Positions 1-8,572 are shown, counted from the first letter of the stretch. The stretch: 64,000 nt of DNA from Salinibaculum sp. SYNS191 (GCF_037338445.1 NZ_CP147838.1:3348001-3412000), one strand, 5' to 3'. Numbers and translations: made by a program. The notes: a model not told the origin generated them from the letters alone.

Positions 1-599
1 ATACAGCGGCCGTCGTCGATGACCGCCTCGTCCAGTTCCATGAACCACGTCTTCTCGTCGGGCGTCTCGATGTCGTTCATCTCCGACCGGATGGAGTACG
101 TCGGCGTGTCCAGGTCGACGCCCTCCGGGACGCCGACGCGCTCGTCCGGTCGCTCGGCGTCGTCGCGGCCCTCGCCGGGCAACGGCTGGCTGACGCCTTC
201 CTCGGGTTCGGTGAACTCCAGGTCCCGCAGTTCGCCGTCCTCGGTGACGTTGGTCGGTGTCTCGCCGACTGCCTCCGCGCCGGCACCGTCCGCGACGGCT
301 CGCCCCGCGCTCCCGCAGGTGCACTGTCCGTCGCTGCACCCGTCGTCGGCGACGGGGACGCCGCCGTCCGAGGCCGGTTCGCCGGCGCGCTCGCCGTCGG
401 GAATGGACTCCGTCTGCTCGGTCGTCCTGTCCCTGCTCCCCTGCGAAATCGGCGGGACGCTCGTCCCGTCGCTTCCCGACTCGGGGACGCCCGGGAGTGG
501 CTCCGATGTCTCCGTCTCGGCAGGCTGTTCGCCGACTGCGGGGTCGGCGGCCAGTCCGGGTGCGTCCTCGACCAGTTCGGGTTCCTCGTCAGTCGCCAT
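1..599 (-). CDS. FrhB-like F420-dependent oxidoreductase subunit, N-terminal part only
   Basis: The gene starts at ATG 599 and runs off the window; 199 residues are visible. They form an acidic, Pro/Ser/Gly-rich N-terminal extension with a Cys cluster (CSDGQCTCGS), then a conserved stretch WFMELDEAVIDDGRC that ends at the window edge. In haloarchaeal proteins I remember, this is where a ferredoxin-type CxxC motif and an FrhB-type F420/flavin domain begin, but that part cannot be seen here. It overlaps the 3' end of the siroheme reductase gene by 11 bases, so the two are almost certainly co-transcribed and may work together. The linker DNA contains a short palindrome (CGGGACG-CT-CGTCCCG, 453-468). 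Confidence 0.6.
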   Translation of the reverse strand, partial: MATDEEPELVEDAPGLAADPAVGEQPAETETSEPLPGVPESGSDGTSVPPISQGSRDRTTEQTESIPDGERAGEPASDGGVPVADDGCSDGQCTCGSAGRAVADGAGAEAVGETPTNVTEDGELRDLEFTEPEEGVSQPLPGEGRDDAERPDERVGVPEGVDLDTPTYSIRSEMNDIETPDEKTWFMELDEAVIDDGRC

Positions 600-2415
600 G
601 GGCGACACCCCCGGAGACGTTGGCGTCGGCCTGTTGCATCAGCGTCCGGAGCCGGCTGTTGTCGACGCGGCGGCACCACTCGTAGAACCGCTCGCCCTCC
701 GCGCGTTCGTCGGCGTAGGCGTCGAACAGTTGTTCCAGCGCCGGAATCACGGCGTGAGCGGGGACGGCGCTCTCCACCCAGTCGAGGAACTCGTTGTCGG
801 TGCCCAGCGCGCCGCCGAGCCCGAAGTCCATGCCCTCGACGAGGTTCTCGTAGTCGCTCGCCTCGGCATCGTCGGGGATGTCCTCCGCTCGCGGCTCGTC
901 GCCGTCGTCGTGCGGCGTCGCCGCTCGACTGTCCGCGGAGCCTTGCTCCGCGCTACTCGCGCTATCCGAGGTGCTCCGCACCTCGCTGTTCCCCTCGTCG
1001 TCCACTTGCACCGTCTCGCCGCGGAAGCCGATGTCGGCAATCTGGGGCTGGGCGCACGAGGCCGAGCAGCCGGACATGTGCATCCGCACCACGTCCAGGT
1101 CGTCGGGGGTGTCGATGCGGTCGTCGAGTTCGCGCGCCCACCGCTTGACGCGGTTTTTCGTCTCGATGATGCCGTAGTTGCAAAACTCCGACCCGGTGCA
1201 GCCGACCGCGCCCCGCGAGAACGGGCCGGGGTCGGGCTGGTAGTCCGCGGCGAAGTCCTCGGCGAGCAGGTCGTCGACGTTCTCCTCGGGAATGTGGGTG
1301 ATCAGGAAGTTCTGGTCGGTCGCAAGCCGGATGCTCGCGTCCTCGGTGCCGTACTTACGCGCTGCGCGGGCCGCCTCGGCGAACTCGTCGCCGCCCATCC
1401 GGCCCGTGATGACGTTGAAGCCGACGTACGTCAGGCCGTCCTCTCTCATGTCGTGGACGCCGACGTGGTCGCCGGTGTACCCCTCGGTGAGGTCGACGCC
1501 GCGGGTCGGGAAGTCGATGCGGGTCCGGTCGCGGACGGCCTCCTCGAACTTCTCGGCCCCCATCTGTTCGACGAGGTAGCGCATCCGGCAGACGCCGCGG
1601 TTGTTGCGGTCGCCCAGTTCCTTGAACGTCTGGGCGACGGCGCGGCAGAACTCCACGGCGTCCTCCGGTGGGATGAAGACGTCCAGCGGCGAGGCCATCC
1701 GCGGGCCGTCGGAGAGGCCGCCGCCGACCTTCGCGTGGAAGCCGTACTTCCAGCTTCCGTCCAGTTCCTTCTTCGCGGGCGTCAGCCCGATGTCGTTGAT
1801 CTGGGACTGGCCACAGTCGTGCTTGCAGCCGCTGATAGTCATCTTGAACTTCCGCGGGAGGTTGCCGTACTCGCGGTTGTTCGTGAAGAAGTCGGAGACG
1901 GCGTCGATGACCGGCTGCGCGTCGAAGCACTCGTGGTCGTCGAGGCCGGCGGCGGGGCAGCCGAGCACGTTGCGCGCGCCGTCGCCACAGCCGCCGATTG
2001 TCGTCAGGCCGACCTCGTCGTAGCGGTCCCAGATTTCGGGGACGTCCTCGATCTCGATCCAGTGTTTCTGGATGTCCTGGCGGGTCGTGATGTCGAGGTA
2101 CGCGTCGCCCCACAGTTCGTTCTGCTCCTCGCCGCCGTACTCCTCGGGCGCGGTGGCGTACTCCGTGGCGACGTCACCGATGACCTCGGCCTGCTCGGGC
2201 GTCAGATACCCGCCCGGCACCTTCGTGCGCATCATGATGTAGCCGCGCTGGACGCCGTGGGTGTACATACCGGTCCACTTCATGCGCTCCCAGACGCCCT
2301 CGCCTTCGCGTTCCTCTATCTCGTCGAACGAGAGTCCTTCCTCCGCGAACTCCTCCACCAGCTCGATCATCTCCAGCGGGTGTTTCTCCTGTTTCCATTC
2401 TTCGACTGTATTCAT
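589..2415 (-). CDS. nirA: Ferredoxin-type nitrite/sulfite reductase (siroheme)
   Basis: This is a 608-residue siroheme and [4Fe-4S] reductase that reduces nitrite to ammonia or sulfite to sulfide in the cytoplasm. Two ferrite-like halves are visible. The cluster ligands are C406-x5-C412 and C450-x3-C454 (GCTGSEFCNYG and SGCSASCAQPQ), and the first half carries the related GCKHDCGQSQ. The chosen ATG (2415) follows a GGAGG seven bases upstream; an upstream in-frame GTG would only add 17 poorly conserved residues. Residues about 478-520 are an acidic low-complexity insert, encoded by DNA with two perfect hairpins. Substrate choice between nitrite and sulfite cannot be settled from sequence alone; the family name is used loosely. 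The downstream FrhB-like gene overlaps it. Confidence 0.85.
   Translation of the reverse strand: MNTVEEWKQEKHPLEMIELVEEFAEEGLSFDEIEEREGEGVWERMKWTGMYTHGVQRGYIMMRTKVPGGYLTPEQAEVIGDVATEYATAPEEYGGEEQNELWGDAYLDITTRQDIQKHWIEIEDVPEIWDRYDEVGLTTIGGCGDGARNVLGCPAAGLDDHECFDAQPVIDAVSDFFTNNREYGNLPRKFKMTISGCKHDCGQSQINDIGLTPAKKELDGSWKYGFHAKVGGGLSDGPRMASPLDVFIPPEDAVEFCRAVAQTFKELGDRNNRGVCRMRYLVEQMGAEKFEEAVRDRTRIDFPTRGVDLTEGYTGDHVGVHDMREDGLTYVGFNVITGRMGGDEFAEAARAARKYGTEDASIRLATDQNFLITHIPEENVDDLLAEDFAADYQPDPGPFSRGAVGCTGSEFCNYGIIETKNRVKRWARELDDRIDTPDDLDVVRMHMSGCSASCAQPQIADIGFRGETVQVDDEGNSEVRSTSDSASSAEQGSADSRAATPHDDGDEPRAEDIPDDAEASDYENLVEGMDFGLGGALGTDNEFLDWVESAVPAHAVIPALEQLFDAYADERAEGERFYEWCRRVDNSRLRTLMQQADANVSGGVAHGD
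934..985. repeat. Two perfect 8-3-8 hairpins inside nirA
   Basis: CGCGGAGC-CTT-GCTCCGCG (934-952) and CGAGGTGC-TCC-GCACCTCG (967-985) lie 14 bases apart in the segment coding the acidic linker after the second siroheme motif. Both keep the reading frame. They resemble small palindromic insertions tolerated in a surface loop. Confidence 0.7.
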
Positions 2416-2488
2416 TGTAGCCTCCGTATCTCCGGCAGTGCTGGGGACGCCTGCCGCTCTTGTCACTCACTGACGCCGGACTCCCTTT

Positions 2489-2505
2489 ACCGTCCTCAAT
2501 ACGGT
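2489..2505. promoter_or_regulatory. Inverted repeat upstream of nirA
   Basis: ACCGT-N7-ACGGT lies 74-90 bases before the nirA start in a 283-base spacer that otherwise shows nothing recognisable. It could be an operator or chance; no regulator can be assigned. Confidence 0.25.
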
Positions 2506-2698
2506 GAAAACCGCCCCACTTCGCCTCTGCCGGGGGATGTTGCCGATTCTTTCGGCTGCTCACACTGTGGGACACTGGCTGGCGCGGGACCGCAGTCCGG
2601 TGGTTTCCCCCGTCAGGTACCACCCCCTGGACACGTTCGCGTCGGCGGTAGCGGAAAGAGTCTCCGGTATGCTCAACGGGCGCGGCTGGCCGTGCCGG

Positions 2699-3502
2699 TC
2701 AGCCGTCGAGGTCGGCCGTCGTCACCGGCCGGCCACCCTGCCAGTACCGCTCGTGGATGCGCTCGGCCCACTCCCTGACCGCGGGGTCGGCCGTGTCCAG
2801 CGACGCCCGGACGATGCCCTCGTCGTTGCGAAGGAGGAGGTGCGTCCGGTCGTCGGTGACCTCCACGGCCACCGGTATCTCGTCGGCGGAGACGCGTATC
2901 TCGGCGTCCTCCGCGGCGAGGATGTCCGCGAGCACGTCCCGGAGTTCCGGCGTAGCCGCGATCGCGTCGATGGCCTCCTCGCCGAAGACGCCACGCGTCG
3001 TCAGGTCGCCGTCGACGGTCCGGTCGTGGATGAGCCGGAGCTTCTGTTCGTTGAACGCGTGCGAGAGTAGCAGTGCGTGGTCGGTCTCGCGCAGGAGTTC
3101 GAGCATCCGCTGGATGGGCGCGTTCGGCCGCGTCTGCGTCGGCGTCGTGATGGTCGCCCCGCTGAAGCGGGTGAGGTCGACGTCTATCGACTCGGTCGGG
3201 AGCCACTCGATGACCTCGCGAAGCTCCGTCTCGGTCGCCAGCCGGTCCCGGAGGTCGGTCATGCCCGTCGCGACCAGCCGGCCGGTCGCCGTCGCCCGGT
3301 AGTCGTCGCCGTCGCCCTTCTCGACCCACTTCCGCTCGGAGAGGTCGCGCAGAATCCGACCCAGCGTCGGCTGGGAGACGTCTACCGCTGCCGCCAGTTC
3401 CCGTCGGGTGTGGGGTCCTTCGGCGAGGGCCGCAAGCACCTCGATGCGGTTCGGCGACCGCGCGAGAAACTCTATCTCCGACAGGGGGTCCGACTCGGCC
3501 AT
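2699..3502 (-). CDS. Winged-helix transcriptional regulator (ArsR/MarR-like, FilR1-like C-terminus)
   Basis: This 267-residue protein has a helix-turn-helix at residues about 15-60 (RRELAAAVDVSQPTLGRILR) with a wing, then a C-terminal region of about 180 residues of the type found in many haloarchaeal regulators (methanogenesis-regulator/FilR1-like sensor domain). It probably binds DNA as a dimer and responds to a small ligand, but neither target nor ligand can be read from sequence. It lies downstream of nirA's promoter on the same strand, with 283 bases between them, so it may have its own unit. No signal peptide or membrane segment. Confidence 0.75.
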   Translation of the reverse strand: MAESDPLSEIEFLARSPNRIEVLAALAEGPHTRRELAAAVDVSQPTLGRILRDLSERKWVEKGDGDDYRATATGRLVATGMTDLRDRLATETELREVIEWLPTESIDVDLTRFSGATITTPTQTRPNAPIQRMLELLRETDHALLLSHAFNEQKLRLIHDRTVDGDLTTRGVFGEEAIDAIAATPELRDVLADILAAEDAEIRVSADEIPVAVEVTDDRTHLLLRNDEGIVRASLDTADPAVREWAERIHERYWQGGRPVTTADLDG

Positions 3503-3647
3503 ATCCCGCTTTCATCGGGCGCGGTCAAGTCGGTTTCGCCTGCCGAAAGGGTTTCACGCCGCGTATGCGTTCCCCCCGCCGACCGACTTTCGTGCAGTGA
3601 AAAATTTATTGAAATAATATTAGTGGGTGTGGGTCCTGTAGTGGTGT

Positions 3648-3728
3648 ATGAGCCAACACAACTGCCGCGGGTCCGACGGAGCGTCGTCGTCCCGGCGGTC
3701 GCAGGAGGAATCGAGTCGATGGGACTGA
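3648..3728 (+). other. Possible 26-codon upstream ORF overlapping the AEC start
   Basis: An ATG near 3648 opens a 26-codon frame rich in Ser and Arg (begins MSQHNC, ends SSRWD). Its stop lies 10 bases inside the AEC gene, in another frame. An AT-rich stretch (about 3599-3627) sits 20-50 bases upstream, so a transcript could start just before it. It could be a leader peptide or simply the 5' leader of the transporter mRNA. Confidence 0.25.
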
Positions 3729-4672
3729 CGACAGCATTCACGTCGGCCGTGGGGCCGATTCTCGGTATCGCGGTCGTGGGCTACCTGCTCGCGATGCTGA
3801 CCGACCTCGACGTCGAGCCGCTGAACACTGCCGGGCTGTACGTCCTGCTGCCGGCGCTTGCCTTCCACAGCATCGTCACGACGACGCTGGGCGGCGGCGC
3901 GGTGGCGAAACTCGCCCTCGGCGTCGTCGCCTACGCCGTCGTGATGATCGCCGTCGCGTGGGGCGTCGGCAAACTCGTCGGCGAGTCCGGCGCGCTGCTG
4001 GGCGCGCTGATGCTGGCCGCGGCCTTCCCGAACTCCGGGTTCGTCGGCATCCCGCTGTCGGAGTTCGCCTTCGGGTCGGTCGGCCGGACCACCGCAGTCC
4101 TGTACCTGACCGTCCAGAGCCTGGTCGTCTACACGCTGGGCGTCTACATCGCCTCCAGCGGTGCCGACCGCGGCTTCACGGACGCCCTCGTCGAAATCTT
4201 CCGGCTGCCGCTCATCTACGCGGTCATGGCCGGCGTCGCCATCCGCGCCCTGGGCGTCGCGCCCGGTGCCGACTCGGCACTCATGGAGACCGCGGGCCTC
4301 GTCGGCAACGCCTCGATTCCGGTCATGCTGCTCGTGCTGGGCATCCAGCTCCACGAGACCGACGTGACCGCCGTCACGCGGTCGGTCGCCCCCGCCGCGC
4401 TGAAGATTGCGGCCGCGCCCGTCATCGCCATCGCAATCGCGCTGGCGCTTGGCTTCGCCGACCCCACGGTCGCGAAGGTGTTCGTCCTCGAATCGGCCGC
4501 GCCCGCAGCGGTCACGCCGCTGGCGCTGACTATCGAGTACGCCGAGGACGTCACGCCCGGCGAGATATCTGCCCCGGAGTACCTCAGCACGACCATCTTC
4601 GTCACCACCATCGCGAGCATCGGCGCGCTGACGGTGCTGGTCGCAGCGCTGCAGGCCGGCTTCGTCCTCTAA
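3719..4672 (+). CDS. AEC-family (auxin efflux carrier type) transporter
   Basis: This 317-residue integral membrane protein has about ten hydrophobic segments arranged as two five-helix halves, separated by a short polar middle, as is usual for the AEC/BASS-like fold. Conserved Asn/Pro/Gly positions such as AAFPNSGFVGIPL and GNASIPVMLLVLG are typical of the family. It probably exports or takes up an organic anion; the substrate is unknown. The start was chosen because hydrophobic sequence begins right after MGLTTAF and a GGAGG lies 10 bases before it. The upstream region is strikingly AT-rich for this genome and probably contains the promoter. Confidence 0.85.
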   Translation: MGLTTAFTSAVGPILGIAVVGYLLAMLTDLDVEPLNTAGLYVLLPALAFHSIVTTTLGGGAVAKLALGVVAYAVVMIAVAWGVGKLVGESGALLGALMLAAAFPNSGFVGIPLSEFAFGSVGRTTAVLYLTVQSLVVYTLGVYIASSGADRGFTDALVEIFRLPLIYAVMAGVAIRALGVAPGADSALMETAGLVGNASIPVMLLVLGIQLHETDVTAVTRSVAPAALKIAAAPVIAIAIALALGFADPTVAKVFVLESAAPAAVTPLALTIEYAEDVTPGEISAPEYLSTTIFVTTIASIGALTVLVAALQAGFVL

Positions 4673-4678
4673 AAAAGC
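4670..4678 (-). terminator. T-run after ftsY
   Basis: Read on the minus strand, a run of six T lies 12 bases after the ftsY stop, in the 15-base gap between two converging genes. Archaeal termination commonly uses such T-runs. Confidence 0.45.
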
Positions 4679-4687
4679 GACTGTTCT

Positions 4688-5974
4688 CTACTCTTCGCCC
4701 AGGAGCGCGTCGACGATGCGCTCCGGGTCGAACCGTTCGAGGTCGTCGTAGTCCTGGCCGGTGCCGAGGAACAGAATCGGCTTGCCGGTGACGTGTGCGA
4801 TGGAGATGGCCGCGCCGCCCTGCTGGTCGGCGTCGGCCTTCGTCAGGATGGTACCGTCGATGGCGGCGGCGTCGTTGAACTCCCGCGCGCGGTTGACGGC
4901 GTCCTGTCCCGCGACGGCCTCGTCGACGAACAGGGTCATGTCAGGGTCGATGACGCGGTCGATTTTCGAGAGCTGGTCCATCAGGCCGTCGCTGGTGTGC
5001 AACCGCCCGGCGGTGTCGCCCAGCACCACGTCCACGTCGTTGGCCTCGGCGTACTCGACGGCGTCGTAGATGACTGCCGCCGGGTCCGAGCCCTGCTCGT
5101 GGGAGATAATCTTCGTGCCGAGGTTGTCGGCGTGCTGTTCGAGCTGTTCGTTCGCGCCGGCGCGGTAGGTGTCGCCGTTTGCCAGCACCGACGAGTAGCC
5201 CCGGTCTTCGAGGTACTGCGAGAGCTTGGCGATGCTCGTCGTCTTCCCGACGCCGTTGACGCCGGTGAAGATGATGGTGACGGGCTTGTCGCCCGCGGCG
5301 ATGCGCTCCTCGAAGTCGAACTGCCCGACGCTGATGACGTCGTACAGCGCCTCCCGGAGCGCGTCCTGCACCATGCTGCCCGTACTCGACAGCCGCCGGC
5401 GGGTCTCCCCGACGAGGTTCTCCTCCACGCCGTCGAGAATCTCGTGGGTGACACTCATCTCCACGTCGCTGCCCAGCAACGCGAACTCCAGGTCGTCGAG
5501 GTGTGACTGGAGGTCGTCCTCGTCGATGACCGTCTTGCCTGTCGCGAACAGTTTCGCGCGCTCGGTCAGGCTCCGGTCCTCCTCGTCGTCCTCGGTCTCG
5601 TCGTCTGTGGCTGCCTCGTCGGCCGCGCTCTCTCCCGCCGGTTCGGCCTGCTCGGCGGTCTCAGCACTGTCCACGTCGGCTTCCGACGCGTCCACCGTCT
5701 CGGGGTCGACCTTCTCGGGTTCGACCTCCTCGGCTTCGACCTCCTCGGCTTCGACCGCCTCGGGTTCGTCCGCGACGGGTTCGGCCGTCGCGTCCGGTGC
5801 AGACGCCTCTGCCGTGGCGGTCGCTTCCGGTCGTTTGTCTCCGGGAGTCGCTTCGTCTGCAGCTTCGTCGACGTCTTCGGCTTCGACGTCTTCGGCTTCG
5901 GCCTCCTCGACGTCGGCGTCTTCTTCGACGTCGCTGGTGAAGCTGTTGAGCTTGTCCTTCAGTCCGTCGAACAT
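4688..5974 (-). CDS. ftsY: Signal recognition particle receptor FtsY
   Basis: This 428-residue SRP GTPase receptor docks ribosome-SRP complexes at the membrane. About 130 N-terminal residues are extremely acidic with Glu/Ala/Val repeats (the haloarchaeal A domain), followed by the N domain helices and the G domain with GVNGVGKTTSIAKL (P-loop), DTAGRLHT (G3) and TKADADQ (G4). The gene ends the cluster rpl18a-pfdA-ftsY, three bases after pfdA, an order well known in haloarchaea. The long acidic region consists of degenerate short repeats (EAEDVEAEDV) and probably varies in length between strains. Confidence 0.97.
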   Translation of the reverse strand: MFDGLKDKLNSFTSDVEEDADVEEAEAEDVEAEDVDEAADEATPGDKRPEATATAEASAPDATAEPVADEPEAVEAEEVEAEEVEPEKVDPETVDASEADVDSAETAEQAEPAGESAADEAATDDETEDDEEDRSLTERAKLFATGKTVIDEDDLQSHLDDLEFALLGSDVEMSVTHEILDGVEENLVGETRRRLSSTGSMVQDALREALYDVISVGQFDFEERIAAGDKPVTIIFTGVNGVGKTTSIAKLSQYLEDRGYSSVLANGDTYRAGANEQLEQHADNLGTKIISHEQGSDPAAVIYDAVEYAEANDVDVVLGDTAGRLHTSDGLMDQLSKIDRVIDPDMTLFVDEAVAGQDAVNRAREFNDAAAIDGTILTKADADQQGGAAISIAHVTGKPILFLGTGQDYDDLERFDPERIVDALLGEE

Positions 5975-5977
5975 CGC

Positions 5978-6427
5978 CTACTCGTCTTGTTGCTGCTGTT
6001 GCTGCATCTGCTGGAGCTGCTGGGCCTGCATCTCCTGGGCGCGTTCCTCCAGCTTCTCGCTCTCGGTCTCCAGTTCGGCGATGTCCGACCGGATGTCCTC
6101 GATGCGGTCGTCGAGCGTCTCCTGCTTGGTCTCCAGGGTCTCGATGGACCCGTCCTGGTCGCGCTCCGCGGCGTAGCCGCCGCCGAGGCTCACGACGACC
6201 TCGTCGATGTCGGCGATTTCGGCGCGGACGTAGGCGTCGCCGCCGACCGGCACCTGCACCGTCGAGCCAGATTCGAGGCCCTCGATGGCGTCGATGGCCT
6301 CGTTGATCTCCTGTTTCTCGTCCTGCAGCCGCTCGATTTCGCCTTCGAGGGCTTCCTGCTGCTCTTCGATCTCTTCGAGTTGCTGTGCGAGCTCCTGCAG
6401 CTGGGGATTCCCACCGCCCATGCTCAT
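5978..6427 (-). CDS. pfdA: Prefoldin subunit alpha
   Basis: This 149-residue chaperone subunit has two long coiled-coil arms (residues about 8-45 and 95-149) around a beta-hairpin core (STVQVPVGGDAYVRAEI). It forms a jellyfish-shaped hexamer with PfdB and hands unfolded proteins to the thermosome. The C-terminus is a Gln-rich tail (QQLQQMQQQQQQDE). The start MSMGGGN overlaps the stop of rpl18a by four bases (ATGA); an internal Met two codons later is an alternative. Confidence 0.95.
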   Translation of the reverse strand: MSMGGGNPQLQELAQQLEEIEEQQEALEGEIERLQDEKQEINEAIDAIEGLESGSTVQVPVGGDAYVRAEIADIDEVVVSLGGGYAAERDQDGSIETLETKQETLDDRIEDIRSDIAELETESEKLEERAQEMQAQQLQQMQQQQQQDE

Positions 6428-6597
6428 GCTCCGACCTCCTCGATTTCGACCTGCGTGCGCTTCAGGCCGTGCTTCGAGCCGAACTCGGCGTAGGTGTGCT
6501 CCCGTGCCACGTCCTCGTTCTCGGCTTCGATCTCCTTCTCGAAGGTCTGCCAGCCGTCGCGGGCTTGCCACCGACCGCTGACCGTGAATTTACTCAT
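6424..6597 (-). CDS. rpl18a: 50S ribosomal protein L18Ae (LX)
   Basis: A 57-residue protein matching the archaeal L18a/LX family (MSKFTVSGRWQARDGWQTF, ending KRTQVEIEEVGA). It sits on the large subunit surface. It is the first gene of the rpl18a-pfdA-ftsY unit, overlapping pfdA by four bases. The 200-base gap to eif6 contains a plausible TATA box on this strand (GAGTATAGG near 6634-6642), so the unit has its own promoter. Confidence 0.9.
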   Translation of the reverse strand: MSKFTVSGRWQARDGWQTFEKEIEAENEDVAREHTYAEFGSKHGLKRTQVEIEEVGA

Positions 6598-6790
6598 GTT
6601 CACCGGTGGGGGACCACGCCGGAAGAATCTTCCTATACTCGCAGTTCCCTGTTGCTTCAGGACACCGTCGGGTTGGGGCTGGCAGGCGACAGCACTCGGC
6701 GGGGCCGCTCCGGCACGCGTGCTGTCGCACACCCGCTTGTCGCGTGCCGGTCGCCGTCAGGTCACGTGCGGGGGTGGCCCCGCGATGGGA

Positions 6791-6797
6791 CAAAAAG
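6791..6797 (-). terminator. T-run after eif6
   Basis: Five T on the minus strand directly after the eif6 stop. It probably ends the rpl39e-rpl31e-eif6 transcript before the next promoter. Confidence 0.4.
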
Positions 6798-6798
6798 C

Positions 6799-7461
6799 CT
6801 AGGCGTAGCCGAGCGCGGAGTCGATGCGGCCCAGTTCGGGGCCGCTGGTTTCATCGCCGACGATGTAGCCGGTGTCGTTGGCGATGAGGCCCGACCCGAC
6901 CAGCGGTGCGCCGTAGTTGATGGTCCCGATGTCGGCCGGGACCCCCAGAATCTCTTCGAGTCGGTCGAGTTCCGCGTCGGTGGATTTGGGGTGACAGAGC
7001 ACGCCCCTGTTGGTCGCGACGGCTGCAGTCCCGACGGTCTGGACGCCGGCGAGGTCGCCGCGTTCGACCGGCACGTCGAGGCCGTCCTCGACGGCCTGGA
7101 CGGCCTTTCGGGGCAGGTCCGGGTGGACGTACGCGCCGGTGTCGTTGGCGAGCACGACGTTCCCGGCGGCGTTGATGCGCCCCGGGAGTTCGGTGATGGG
7201 GACGTCCACGACGCGCCCGATGCGCTCGCGCTCGCGGTCGGTGATGCGTGCGCTCACGAGGAGGCCGTGGCTGTTGCCGACGGCCAGCGCACCGACGGTG
7301 CCGGAGCCGCCGACGTTCGTGGGGACGACCGGTACGTCGAGCTCTTCGCCGCAGGCGTCGCGGACCGATTCGTCGATGTCGGGGCGGACGAGCAGACACC
7401 CGTCGGTCGCCCGTGCGAACACCCCGACGTAGGACGAACCGGAGAAGGCCGCGCGAAGCAA
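6799..7461 (-). CDS. eif6: Translation initiation factor 6
   Basis: This 220-residue ribosome anti-association factor (pentein fold of five pseudo-repeats) binds the large subunit and keeps it from joining the small one. Repeated motifs such as [36 protein letters not shown] and [16 protein letters not shown] are clear. The conserved N-terminus [14 protein letters not shown] is reached only if translation begins at a TTG (7461-7459), two bases after the rpl31e stop. No ATG or GTG in frame is suitably placed, so this appears to be a true TTG start with probable translational coupling to rpl31e. Confidence 0.93.
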   Translation of the reverse strand: MLRAAFSGSSYVGVFARATDGCLLVRPDIDESVRDACGEELDVPVVPTNVGGSGTVGALAVGNSHGLLVSARITDRERERIGRVVDVPITELPGRINAAGNVVLANDTGAYVHPDLPRKAVQAVEDGLDVPVERGDLAGVQTVGTAAVATNRGVLCHPKSTDAELDRLEEILGVPADIGTINYGAPLVGSGLIANDTGYIVGDETSGPELGRIDSALGYA

Positions 7462-7463
7462 CG

Positions 7464-7742
7464 TTACTCGGCCGGCTCTGCTTCGACGATGCTCTCGCCC
7501 TCTTCCTCGAAGCGGGCTGCCCGCACGCGAAGCTTGCTCGGTGGGTTGGTGCGGCCGTGTGACCAGATGGCCTCGTTGACGGAGGGGTCCAGGCGGACTG
7601 CGTCCTCTTCGACCGAGAAGTGCCGTGCGAGGTGCTCCCGGACGAGTCGCATTGCGACATCGGCGGCCTGCGTGTTCGAGGACTGCTTGGCGTCGCGCAG
7701 CGGAACGGTGACGACCCGCTCCTCGAAGTCTCCGGCGCTCAT
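7464..7742 (-). CDS. rpl31e: 50S ribosomal protein L31e
   Basis: This 92-residue ribosomal protein is found in archaea and eukaryotes. Conserved features are [22 protein letters not shown] and [23 protein letters not shown]'s core. It belongs near the exit tunnel. It overlaps rpl39e by four bases (ATGA) and is followed after two bases by eif6, the classical archaeal L39e-L31e-aIF6 cluster. Confidence 0.97.
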   Translation of the reverse strand: MSAGDFEERVVTVPLRDAKQSSNTQAADVAMRLVREHLARHFSVEEDAVRLDPSVNEAIWSHGRTNPPSKLRVRAARFEEEGESIVEAEPAE

Positions 7743-7891
7743 TCGTCCGTGTCACTCCGGCGCCACTGTCGGCGCTTGGGGTTTCGCTGCACGTCCCGGT
7801 CGGTCTTGAGGATGACCCACGCCGGCACGCGGCTGTTCTGTCGCTCCAGTTTGCCCAGCCGCTTCTTCTTGGCCTTCGATTTCTTACCCAT
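7739..7891 (-). CDS. rpl39e: 50S ribosomal protein L39e
   Basis: A 50-residue very basic protein ([19 protein letters not shown]... WRRSDTDE) lining the exit tunnel. The length and sequence are typical. It is the first gene of the cluster, with a TATA-like box about 30 bases upstream, giving a nearly leaderless mRNA. Confidence 0.97.
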   Translation of the reverse strand: MGKKSKAKKKRLGKLERQNSRVPAWVILKTDRDVQRNPKRRQWRRSDTDE

Positions 7892-7916
7892 GGTGTGCAC
7901 GTCTTTCCCGTCGGCG

Positions 7917-7924
7917 CTTAAATG
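7917..7924 (-). promoter_or_regulatory. TATA-like box for rpl39e-rpl31e-eif6
   Basis: CATTTAAG on the minus strand lies 26-33 bases before the rpl39e ATG, the spacing expected of a leaderless haloarchaeal promoter. Confidence 0.55.
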
Positions 7925-8074
7925 TGTGTTCCTTTTACCGGAGCGGCCCGCCGTCCCCGGATGCGACCGACCTGCGGTCCCGCCGCGTGACTGCCCGGTG
8001 CGTGCCACAATCCGATTATCACGCCTGAGATTTTTGCCGACGGGAACTAAACCACCGACTCCGTACCCCCGCGT

Positions 8075-8572
8075 ATGGACCGTCGGTCGTTCCTGTCGGC
8101 AGCCGCCGGTGTCGTGGCGGCGACGAGTGGCTGTATCGGCGATGGACGGGTGGTACTCGACCGTCAGAAGTCGGTCACCATCCAGCCGGGGATGGGGTGG
8201 TGGGCGAAACTCCCCGACGTCGGCGGCAACGGTGCCCTCTCCTTCACCGTCCGCGCCGAACAGCCCTTCGACGTCTACTACTTCACCGGTGCGGACTCGT
8301 TCGGGCACTACGAGACGTACGTGACAGGGGGCGACCCCCCACGGATGCCCCCGGGACACCGGACGCTCAGCCAGGCGGCCGTCGAGCGCGACGGCGAGTT
8401 CGGCGTCCAGGTCCCCCGCGACGGCGGGCGAGAGAGCATCGACACGGAGGGCGAGCACTACTTCGCCGTCGACCACTCCAACTACGGCGCGGGCGTCCCC
8501 GTCGAGCAGTACGGCGACCCGCTGCAGGCCTTCGTCGATCTGAAGGTCATCGAGGAGCAGTCGCCGCTCTGA
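8075..8572 (+). CDS. Tat-exported lipoprotein of unknown function
   Basis: A 165-residue protein whose N-terminus ([20 protein letters not shown]) combines a Tat-type twin Arg with a lipobox ending in Cys20, so it is probably exported folded and lipid-anchored outside the cell. The mature part is a beta-rich domain of about 140 residues containing [18 protein letters not shown] and [12 protein letters not shown], reminiscent of small haloarchaeal secreted proteins without a known role. It lies divergently from rpl39e and convergent with the ZIP transporter gene, and looks monocistronic. Confidence 0.7.
   Translation: MDRRSFLSAAAGVVAATSGCIGDGRVVLDRQKSVTIQPGMGWWAKLPDVGGNGALSFTVRAEQPFDVYYFTGADSFGHYETYVTGGDPPRMPPGHRTLSQAAVERDGEFGVQVPRDGGRESIDTEGEHYFAVDHSNYGAGVPVEQYGDPLQAFVDLKVIEEQSPL

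Noticed and set aside
2416..2698. Search for a tRNA or small RNA in the nirA-regulator spacer
   Set aside because: No cloverleaf with T-arm and anticodon stem could be folded by eye; left unannotated.
19..2778. Very long plus-strand open frames opposite nirA and the FrhB-like gene
   Set aside because: They mirror real genes on the other strand; the high GC third codon positions keep antisense frames open. No domain or start signal supports them.
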